Position numbers and translations under genes: made by a program. Source: Clostridiales bacterium UBA1246 (GTDB taxonomy: Bacteria; Bacillota; Clostridia; Oscillospirales; Oscillospiraceae). From it: 5,794 nucleotides of DNA. This document shows positions 1-5,794 of this stretch, one piece after another. The notes under the pieces are model-generated. The model saw only the letters and a list, made by a program, of their open reading frames with translations, searched no databases and was not told the origin of the DNA. The stretch is taken from contig DBWE01000134.1 of NCBI GenBank assembly GCA_002308315.1, positions 1,163 to 6,956 on the forward strand, read 5' to 3'. The number at the start of each line of letters is the position of its first letter. Position 1 is the first letter of the stretch.

Positions 1-981
1 TGCTTCACCTTTTCCGACGGCGGCGTGATAGAAGGGCTGTTCGTAAACTATTATTCCCTCCCTCAAAAGCCGGAAGCGACCGACAAATACGCCGAAAAGC
101 CGGCCCGGCTCGTCTTTGACGGCGGCGTCATAGACGGAATGCTCACGCTCCCGTCCGAGTGGAGCGGGGATATCATCGTCATGCTCCAGGGCTCCGGACA
201 GACGGACATGAACGAGACCGTAGGCAGCGCCGGAAACGCTCCCTTCCGCGACCTGGCGCATCTTCTTGCCGAGCGGGGCGCGGCGAGCCTGCGCTTCAAC
301 AAGCGTTACTACCAGTATCCCTCCCTCGCCTCCGGCGGGGTAACGGTGCAGTCCGAGGTGCTGGACGACGCCGACTCCGCGGCATCGCTCGCGGCTTCCG
401 TCGAGGGCGCCCGGCGCGTTTATATCCTCGGTCACAGCCTCGGCGGAATGCTCGCTCCCGTCGTCGCCGATCGGAACCGCTCCGTCTCCGGGATGATCTC
501 CCTTGCCGGAAGCCCGAGACGGCTTCAGGACATAGTCTACTCCCAGTATCTCGCTCAGCTCAGCTCCGCGGGTTATCCCGAGGAGATGCTTGCCGCCGCC
601 GTCGAAGAGCTCGACACGGCGGTAAAAATGATAAACGGCCTCGGCCCGCGCGACTCCGGCACTTTTTTGGGCACCGAGGCCTCATACTGGCACAGTCTCA
701 ACCGCCTGCAGCCGGCACTGATCGCGAGAGAGCTTGAAATACCCATGCTCTTCATGCAGGGCAGCGCCGATTTTCAGATAGACCCGGAAACCGACCTGGG
801 CGGCTGGAAACGCCTGCTCTCCGGCAAGGCAAACGTGAGCTTCAAAGAATACGAGGGGCTCAACCACCTGTTCATGCCCACGAACGGATACAGGGACGAG
901 CGCGACTATTCCCTGCCCGGCAGCGTCGCTCCCGCGGTAGCCGACGACATAGTCAGCTGGCTCTCCGCTCTCCGCGGCTGA
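1..981 (+). CDS. alpha/beta hydrolase, 5'-truncated by the window edge
   Basis: Serine hydrolase of the alpha/beta fold, probably an esterase or acyl-hydrolase; the substrate cannot be read from the sequence. The frame is open from base 1, so the true start lies upstream. The GTG at 25 has no ribosome binding site and falls inside a conserved-looking strand, so it is not a credible start. Counting from that GTG as residue 1, the nucleophile elbow GHSLGG puts the catalytic serine at 138 (codon 436). The likely acid is Asp249 in QGSADF (codon 769) and the likely base is His281 in GLNHLF (codon 865). The oxyanion-strand motif is LQGSGQ at 54-59, followed by a conserved APFRDLA and RFNKR. Relatives often carry an N-terminal DUF3887-type domain, and the first visible residues (FTFSDGGVIEGLF) resemble its end, so the missing part may be that domain and a signal peptide (inference). 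It ends at TGA 979-981, 11 nt before the GTPase gene. The fold is near certain; the specific role is unknown. Confidence 0.92.
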   Translation, partial: CFTFSDGGVIEGLFVNYYSLPQKPEATDKYAEKPARLVFDGGVIDGMLTLPSEWSGDIIVMLQGSGQTDMNETVGSAGNAPFRDLAHLLAERGAASLRFNKRYYQYPSLASGGVTVQSEVLDDADSAASLAASVEGARRVYILGHSLGGMLAPVVADRNRSVSGMISLAGSPRRLQDIVYSQYLAQLSSAGYPEEMLAAAVEELDTAVKMINGLGPRDSGTFLGTEASYWHSLNRLQPALIARELEIPMLFMQGSADFQIDPETDLGGWKRLLSGKANVSFKEYEGLNHLFMPTNGYRDERDYSLPGSVAPAVADDIVSWLSALRG

Positions 982-983
982 CC

Positions 984-990
984 GGGAGAG
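984..990 (+). promoter_or_regulatory. ribosome binding site of the GTPase-NYN gene
   Basis: GGGAGAG lies 2 nt before the ATG at 993, inside the 11-nt gap after the hydrolase stop. Its GGAG core is 4 nt from the start, closer than ideal, so re-initiation by ribosomes finishing the hydrolase gene probably helps. It supports 993 as the start, because the P-loop begins only about ten residues later, as in EF-G relatives. Confidence 0.6.
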
Positions 991-992
991 CG

Positions 993-3533
993 ATGAAGCG
1001 TATCGTTCTCGGCATCCTCGCCCATGTGGACGCGGGGAAGACAACGCTTGCCGAGGCCCTGCTGTACGTCGGCGGCGCGATAAAGAAGCAGGGCCGCGTA
1101 GACCGCCGCGACAGCTTTCTGGACACTCACGAGCTTGAACGCGAACGCGGCATCACCATCTTTTCGCAGCAGGCGCGCATCGAGCTTCCCGACAGCGCCG
1201 TCACTCTCCTCGACACGCCCGGCCACAGCGATTTTTCCTCGGAGACCGAACGCGCGGTCAGCGCCATGGATTACGCCGTTCTGGTCATAAGCGGCACAGA
1301 CGGCGTCCAGGCGCACACAGAAACGCTGTGGCGGCTGCTCAAACGCTCCGCAAAGCCCGTTTTCATATTCGTCTCCAAAATGGATCTTGCCGAAGACCGG
1401 AAAGCGGAGCTTATGCGCGCGATAAAGCAGCGCCTCGACGGCGCCTGCGTCGATTTCTGCGCTCCTGAGGACGAAGTGTACGAGAGCATGGCCGAATGCT
1501 CCGAGGAGGCTCTCGACTCTTACCTGTCCCGCGGCATCGTACCGCGTGAGCTTACCGCCGCGCTGATACGTCGCAGGCGCGTTTTCCCCTGTTTTTTCGG
1601 CTCCGGACTGAAGCTGTCGGGCGTGGATGAATTTCTTTCCGCCCTGGACCGGCTCACCGTCGAGACTCCCGCCGGTCCCGTATTCGGTGCGCGGGTATTC
1701 AAAATATCCCGCGACAGCCGCGGCGCGCGCATGACTTTTATGAAGATCACCGGCGGCACCCTCCGGGTGCGCTCGCCGATACGCTATATCTCCGACGGAA
1801 AGCCGTTTGAGGAAAAGGCAGCCCAGATCCGCTTATATTCCGGCGCCGGCTTCACTCAGACCGACGAGGCTCATTCCGGCGAGATCTGCGCGGTCCTCGG
1901 GCTCACTGCGACGCGTCCCGGAATGGGGCTCGGCGACGAGGCGGGCAGCGTACCGCCGCTGCTGGAGCCCGTACTGACCTACGCAGTCGCTTCCTCCTCG
2001 TGCGACTCGCACACGCTGCTGACGAGGCTGCGCGAGCTTGAAGACGAGGACCCTCAGCTCAGCGTCAGCCATTCCGAACAGACCGGCGACATATCGCTGC
2101 GCGTCATGGGGCCCGTACAGCTGGAAGTCATTTCCCGCCTTATGAACGACCGCTTCGGCATCCCCGTGGAGTTCGGGAGCGGCAGCGTGACGTATAAAGA
2201 GACGATAGCCGCTCCGAGCCGCGGCGCGGGCCATTTTGAGCCCCTTCGGCATTACGCGGAGGTACACCTGCTGCTCGAGCCCCTGGAGCGCGGAGCAGGG
2301 ATGGAATTCCGTTCGCTCTGCAGCACGGACGAGCTTGACGCGAATTGGCAGCATCTCATACTGTCTCAGCTTGAAGAGCCTCCCCTTACCGGCGTGCTTA
2401 CGGGCTCACCCGTCACGGATATGCGCGTCACTCTCGTTGCGGGCAGGGCGCATCTTAAGCATACCGAGGGCGGCGATTTCCGCCAGGCTGCCCGGCGGGC
2501 TTTCCGCCAGGGACTTATGAAAGCGGAAAGCGTACTGCTTGAGCCGTATTACGAATTCAGGCTCGAACTGCCCGCAGCGCAGCTCGGCAGAGCCATAAAC
2601 GACCTGCGTGCCATGCACGGCAGCTTCACCCCCGGGGAAGGCGACGGCGAGTTCTCCGTTATTTGCGGACGCGCCCCGGTAAAAGCGATGCGTGATTACT
2701 ACCGCACGATGCTGGCATATACCCACGGCCGCGGCCGGATGACCCTCATTCCGTCCGGCTTCGAGCCCTGCCGTGACGGCGCCGAGTCCGCGGCGGAAAC
2801 GGGCTACGACCCTCTGCGCGATACCGAAAATCCCGCAGACTCCGTCTTCTGCTCCCACGGCGCGGGCGTAAATATCGCCTGGGACAAAGCCGACGCGTAT
2901 ATGCACCTCGACGTGGGCTCCGACCGCGGCTCGCGGACCGACGGCGAAGAGCCTCCCGCTCCCCGCCTCAACAGGCGCAATTTCAGTCTCGACGACAAAG
3001 AGCTGGAGCAGATCATGGAGCGCGAGTTCGGCCCCATACGCCGCAGGAGCTATACTCCCCGCGTTTACGCCGCCGACGACGCTTTTCTTGCCGCCGAGAG
3101 CGCCAAAAAGGACTATCTGATCGTCGACGGTTACAACATGATCTTTTCGTGGGAGGAGCTCAGAGAGAGCGGCAGAGACCTTGACGCGGCCCGACTCAGG
3201 CTTATGGAAATGCTCAGCAATTACCGCGCCTTCAAGGGCAGCGAGCTCGTGCTCGTTTTCGACGCCTACAAGGTCAGGGGCGGAGGCGGCGAACGCTTTG
3301 ACCATCACGGGATACACGTGCTCTACACCCGCGAGGGTGAAACGGGAGATATGTATATAGAACGTCTTGCATCCGAGATAGGAAAGAATTATAATGTCCG
3401 GGTCGCAAGCTCGGACAGCCTCATACAGTTGTCCGCTCTGCGCTCCGGTCTGCTGCGCATAAGCGCGGCGGAGCTTGAAAGCGATGTCCGCTCGGTATAC
3501 GAGCGCATTCGCGGCGTGATAAACGGAAAATGA
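993..3533 (+). CDS. EF-G/TetM-like translation factor GTPase fused to a YacP/Rae1-type NYN ribonuclease domain
   Basis: Cytosolic, probably ribosome-associated GTPase of the EF-G/ribosomal-protection superfamily, 846 residues. The GTPase domain spans about 1-225: P-loop AHVDAGKT at 10-17, switch I ERGITI at 51-56, DTPGHSDF at 74-81 with the catalytic-type His78, G4 written SKMD at 128-131 (usually NKxD), and G5 GSGL at 203-206 (usually GSAL). Domain II is about 230-320 and domain III about 325-400. Domain IV (about 403-515) carries the tip segment HTEGGDF at 490-496. Domain V is about 516-590. A linker (591-705) contains TENP and CSHGAG. Residues 706-846 match YacP/Rae1: VDGYNM at 711-716, VFDAYKV at 755-761, EGETGD at 781-786 and ASSD at 805-808, giving acidic residues Asp712, Asp757, Asp786 and Asp808. 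TetM and EF-G are only about 640-700 residues, so the extra length is the linker and NYN domain. Tetracycline resistance is unlikely because the TetM drug-displacing loop is absent. The domain calls are firm; the cellular role is inferred. Confidence 0.95.
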   Translation: MKRIVLGILAHVDAGKTTLAEALLYVGGAIKKQGRVDRRDSFLDTHELERERGITIFSQQARIELPDSAVTLLDTPGHSDFSSETERAVSAMDYAVLVISGTDGVQAHTETLWRLLKRSAKPVFIFVSKMDLAEDRKAELMRAIKQRLDGACVDFCAPEDEVYESMAECSEEALDSYLSRGIVPRELTAALIRRRRVFPCFFGSGLKLSGVDEFLSALDRLTVETPAGPVFGARVFKISRDSRGARMTFMKITGGTLRVRSPIRYISDGKPFEEKAAQIRLYSGAGFTQTDEAHSGEICAVLGLTATRPGMGLGDEAGSVPPLLEPVLTYAVASSSCDSHTLLTRLRELEDEDPQLSVSHSEQTGDISLRVMGPVQLEVISRLMNDRFGIPVEFGSGSVTYKETIAAPSRGAGHFEPLRHYAEVHLLLEPLERGAGMEFRSLCSTDELDANWQHLILSQLEEPPLTGVLTGSPVTDMRVTLVAGRAHLKHTEGGDFRQAARRAFRQGLMKAESVLLEPYYEFRLELPAAQLGRAINDLRAMHGSFTPGEGDGEFSVICGRAPVKAMRDYYRTMLAYTHGRGRMTLIPSGFEPCRDGAESAAETGYDPLRDTENPADSVFCSHGAGVNIAWDKADAYMHLDVGSDRGSRTDGEEPPAPRLNRRNFSLDDKELEQIMEREFGPIRRRSYTPRVYAADDAFLAAESAKKDYLIVDGYNMIFSWEELRESGRDLDAARLRLMEMLSNYRAFKGSELVLVFDAYKVRGGGGERFDHHGIHVLYTREGETGDMYIERLASEIGKNYNVRVASSDSLIQLSALRSGLLRISAAELESDVRSVYERIRGVINGK

Positions 3534-3546
3534 CATTCAGTTCAAT

Positions 3547-3558
3547 GGGGTCTGCCCC
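3547..3558 (+). repeat. small inverted repeat between the GTPase and lipoprotein genes
   Basis: GGGG and CCCC, separated by the loop TCTG, form a 4-bp GC stem, extendable only by a T-G wobble. It lies 13 nt after the GTPase stop and 2 nt before the lipoprotein ribosome binding site. No T-run follows, so it does not look like an intrinsic terminator. It could mark an mRNA-processing or stability boundary or modulate access to the downstream ribosome binding site, or it could be chance in GC-rich DNA. Confidence 0.3.
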
Positions 3559-3560
3559 GG

Positions 3561-3566
3561 AAAGGA
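3561..3566 (+). promoter_or_regulatory. ribosome binding site of the solute-binding lipoprotein gene
   Basis: AAAGGA with a 7-nt spacer to the ATG at 3574 is a good Firmicutes-type Shine-Dalgarno sequence. No other in-frame start lies between it and the previous stop. The start is confirmed by the lysine-rich signal peptide that follows directly. Confidence 0.8.
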
Positions 3567-3573
3567 AAAACAT

Positions 3574-5794
3574 ATGAAGAAAAAGATAAAAACACTGCTG
3601 TCGCTGCTTTTGGCGGCCGCGATGATCGCCGGCCTTGCTTCCTGCAAAAAAGGCGGCGGAGAAGAGGATTTCGGCAATCAGCTCGACGGGCTCGAAAAGG
3701 TCCGGCTTGAGCACGTATATACCATGAGTTATATCGACACGGGCGAGGGCGAGGGCGAAGACGCTGACGACTCCGGTTCGGAAAGCACCGCTCCGGTCTA
3801 CGGCGAAAACGAATACAGCTACCACGACGAATACGTCGATTCCGTCACGGAAGCCGGCGGCAAGGTGTATATCGTCAAGCGTTATTATAACGAGGAGTAC
3901 TCAAACGGGGAGTACGTTTCGGACAACGGCCTGCGCGTCAGCAGCCTCGATCCGGACAGCGGCGAAGTAAGCGACGTCGCCGATTTCAAGCAGGAAAACG
4001 ACAGCAGTGAAAACGCGTATCACTATAAGGGAGTAAACAATGTCGCCCCGTGCTCCGACGGCAGCTTCTGGTGCGTAGTGATGGAAGAATTCGGCGACTG
4101 GTCCGATCCGACCGAGTATAATTACAGCACCCAGACCACCCTCGTTCACACCGCCGCCGACGGCTCCGAGCTCGCGAGCATCGACCTCGCTGACGTAATA
4201 GAAAACATGCCCGAATATTTTTACATAGACCGGATGATCGTTTCCCCCGGCGGAGATCTGATCATTTATACCGACCCCGACATGTACGTTATCGGTCCGG
4301 ACGGCGCGCTTAAGCATATGATCTCCGCCCCCTCCGGCGGCAACATGTGGGTAAGCTCGGTCTGCTCCACCGGAAGCGGAGACGTCGTATGCCTCGTCAT
4401 CGACTACGAGAACAACAAGCGCACCTTATACCGCGTCAACGTCGAAACGGGCTCCCTCGACATGCTTGGCGACATAGAGATCACCGACGCATACAACTGC
4501 GTGGGCGGCGCGGGGACCACCGTGCTTTTCAACCTCGGCTCGGCGCTCTATTCCTACGACTACTCCGCCAAAACTCAGCAGGAGCTAATCAACTGGCTCA
4601 ATTCGGACATAAATCCCAACCGCCTCGATTACGTCACCCCCCTGTCCGACGGCCGCTTTATCGCTATGGAACGCAGCCGCGACTACAGCAAGACCCGTCT
4701 TGCCCTGCTCAGCAAAGCCTCCGAGGACGACGCGGTGGAGAAATACGTTATAAACTACGCCGCCGTATATCTTGACAACAATCTTCAGGACGCGATAATC
4801 GAGTTCAATAAGCAAAACAGCGATTTCCGCATTCAGTTCATTGATTATTCCAAGTACAACAGCACCGACGACTACTCTGCCGGCATACATCAGCTCAATA
4901 TGGACATCATCTCCGGCAAAGTACCGGATATCCTCTCGCTCGACGAGCTTCCCTTCCAGACCTACGCTTCCAAGGGCATTCTTTTGGATATGGGCGCAGC
5001 GCTGGCCTCCGACCCGTCGTTCAACCGTGCGGACTATCTTGAAAATATCCTCGACGCGCCGCAGTACAACGGCAAAAGCTACAGCGTCATACCCAGCTTC
5101 TCCGTTTACACCATTATCGGCAAGAGCGATTACGTAGGCGAGGAGCCGGGCTGGACCGTGGACGATCTCCACGCGCTCATGGAGGCTCATCCCGAGTCCG
5201 CGCTGTTCGAGACGATGACGAAAAGCAACCTGCTCACCCTCCTTATGTATATGTCCATCGACGACTACATCAATTATGACAACGGCACATGCAGCTTCGA
5301 CTCCCCCGCCTTTATCAAGCTGCTCGAGATTGCCAATTCCTTCCCCGACAGCATAGACTGGGAGAGCTATTACGGCTCCATGACCGACGCCGACTGGGAA
5401 GCCAGGAACAACGCTTATCGCGACGGCAGCATACTGCTTGAAATGAACGCCGTCAGCCGCTACGACGATATAAAGGACCAGATGAACAACTTCGGCGGCG
5501 CGATGACCTATAAAGGTTTCCCTGCCAGCAGCGGCTCCGGCAGCGTGATCATGCCCAACATGGAGCTCGCGATCTCCTCAAAGAGCCGTCTCAAGGGCGC
5601 GTGCCTGGACTTCATCAAATACCTTATGTCGAACGAATATCTCAGCGAGACGTCCTACGGTTTTCCGATAAACCGCAGCGTTCTCGAGCAGCAGGCCGCC
5701 GAGGCGATGGACGCCTCCCGCTTCGGCGACGTCGGCGCCTATGACAGCGCCTACGGCTCGGACGACTATTACTGGAATAAGCCTCTTACGCAGG
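3574..5794 (+). CDS. extracellular solute-binding lipoprotein with a propeller-like N-terminal domain, 3'-truncated
   Basis: Surface lipoprotein, probably the ligand-binding part of an ABC importer; 740 codons are visible with no stop before the edge. The signal peptide is MKKKIK, then a hydrophobic stretch rich in Leu and Ala, then lipobox LASC with the lipidated Cys24. A mature linker (KKGGGEED) and an acidic Gly-Glu/Asp-rich patch (57-71) follow. Residues about 75-385 are rich in Tyr, Asp and Ser with repeated strand-turn units such as SDGSF (161), SPGGD (224) and SDGRF (358), which suggests a beta-propeller-like fold (inference). From about 390 it resembles family-1 solute-binding proteins: LQDAIIEFNKQNSDFRIQF, then SGKVPDILSL, then YASKGILLDM, a segment PQYNGKSYSVIPSF, GWTVDDL, and a late FIKYLMSNEY near the lobe-closing helices. 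The ligand is not evident; sugar or oligosaccharide is only the commonest option. Permease genes may follow outside the window. It sits 40 nt after the GTPase gene and could be read through from it. Confidence 0.9.
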   Translation, partial: MKKKIKTLLSLLLAAAMIAGLASCKKGGGEEDFGNQLDGLEKVRLEHVYTMSYIDTGEGEGEDADDSGSESTAPVYGENEYSYHDEYVDSVTEAGGKVYIVKRYYNEEYSNGEYVSDNGLRVSSLDPDSGEVSDVADFKQENDSSENAYHYKGVNNVAPCSDGSFWCVVMEEFGDWSDPTEYNYSTQTTLVHTAADGSELASIDLADVIENMPEYFYIDRMIVSPGGDLIIYTDPDMYVIGPDGALKHMISAPSGGNMWVSSVCSTGSGDVVCLVIDYENNKRTLYRVNVETGSLDMLGDIEITDAYNCVGGAGTTVLFNLGSALYSYDYSAKTQQELINWLNSDINPNRLDYVTPLSDGRFIAMERSRDYSKTRLALLSKASEDDAVEKYVINYAAVYLDNNLQDAIIEFNKQNSDFRIQFIDYSKYNSTDDYSAGIHQLNMDIISGKVPDILSLDELPFQTYASKGILLDMGAALASDPSFNRADYLENILDAPQYNGKSYSVIPSFSVYTIIGKSDYVGEEPGWTVDDLHALMEAHPESALFETMTKSNLLTLLMYMSIDDYINYDNGTCSFDSPAFIKLLEIANSFPDSIDWESYYGSMTDADWEARNNAYRDGSILLEMNAVSRYDDIKDQMNNFGGAMTYKGFPASSGSGSVIMPNMELAISSKSRLKGACLDFIKYLMSNEYLSETSYGFPINRSVLEQQAAEAMDASRFGDVGAYDSAYGSDDYYWNKPLTQ
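3742..3759 (+). repeat. three-copy GGCGAR hexanucleotide tandem repeat inside the lipoprotein gene
   Basis: GGCGAG, GGCGAG and GGCGAA in frame encode Gly-Glu three times (residues 57-62), at the start of an acidic, probably unstructured linker between the lipid anchor and the folded domain. A six-base unit can change copy number without breaking the frame, so linker length could vary between strains. With only three copies it may be static. Confidence 0.6.

Noticed and set aside
25..27. GTG at 25 as the hydrolase start
   Set aside because: There is no ribosome binding site upstream, the frame is open to base 1, and the preceding residues continue a family-like strand.
159..737. 192-codon plus-strand frame within the hydrolase gene
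   Set aside because: The product is almost entirely Arg-rich low complexity, typical of a shifted frame over GC-rich codons.
682..1316. Two overlapping minus-strand open frames across the hydrolase-GTPase junction
   Set aside because: They overlap each other and both real genes, with no family-like motifs. They are composition shadows.
3475..3501. TTGAAA, 15-nt spacer, TATACG as a promoter for the lipoprotein gene
   Set aside because: The spacer is too short, the -10 match is poor, and it lies inside the NYN coding region. It is probably chance.
993..3533. Calling the gene a tetracycline-resistance protein (tetM/tetW/tetO)
   Set aside because: The drug-displacing loop is missing, the protein is about 200 residues too long, and it ends in a ribonuclease-type domain.
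2406..3536. 376-codon open frame on the minus strand, opposite the GTPase-NYN gene
   Set aside because: Its protein has no recognisable motif and lies wholly against a gene with strong family motifs on the plus strand. Long antisense open frames are expected in GC-rich coding DNA.
3547..3560. The intergenic hairpin as an intrinsic terminator
   Set aside because: The stem is only 4 bp and no run of T follows, so read-through into the lipoprotein gene is likely.
4585..5190. 201-codon minus-strand open frame opposite the solute-binding gene
   Set aside because: It lies opposite clear binding-protein motifs and its product shows no recognisable family.

Overview
The window is GC-rich (about 60% by eye) and codes on the plus strand almost end to end. 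It looks like an uncultured clostridial Firmicute (Bacillota, Oscillospirales-like). The reasons are a long EF-G/TetM-like GTPase of a type common in Clostridia, a lipoprotein solute-binding protein, AAAGGA- and GGGAG-type ribosome binding sites, and frequent ATA isoleucine codons despite the high GC. The placement is an inference from family knowledge, not a taxonomic proof.

Layout: (1) 1-981 is the 3' part of an alpha/beta-hydrolase gene that is open through the left edge. (2) After an 11-nt gap, 993-3533 encodes an 846-residue elongation-factor-G-like GTPase. It is fused at its C terminus to a NYN/PIN-like domain of the YacP/Rae1 ribonuclease type. (3) After a 40-nt gap holding a small hairpin and a clear ribosome binding site, 3574 to the right edge encodes a lipoprotein with a beta-propeller-like N-terminal half and an ABC-type extracellular solute-binding C-terminal half. 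It is open at the right edge, and at least 740 codons are present.

How they relate: genes 1 and 2 are close enough to be co-transcribed and translationally coupled. Gene 3 may be read through from them, because no convincing terminator is visible. The three products act in different places (hydrolase of unknown location, ribosome, cell surface), so the cluster does not define one pathway.

The item most worth study is the gene 2 fusion. It joins a factor-type GTPase expected to dock at the ribosomal A-site region with a domain whose stand-alone relative in Bacillus, Rae1/YacP, cuts mRNA in the ribosomal A site. That suggests a one-protein ribosome surveillance or rescue factor, not a tetracycline-resistance protein, although similarity searches would probably label it TetM-like. 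No RNA genes, insertion sequences, CRISPR arrays or origins were seen, and no stretch over 300 bases lacks a gene.
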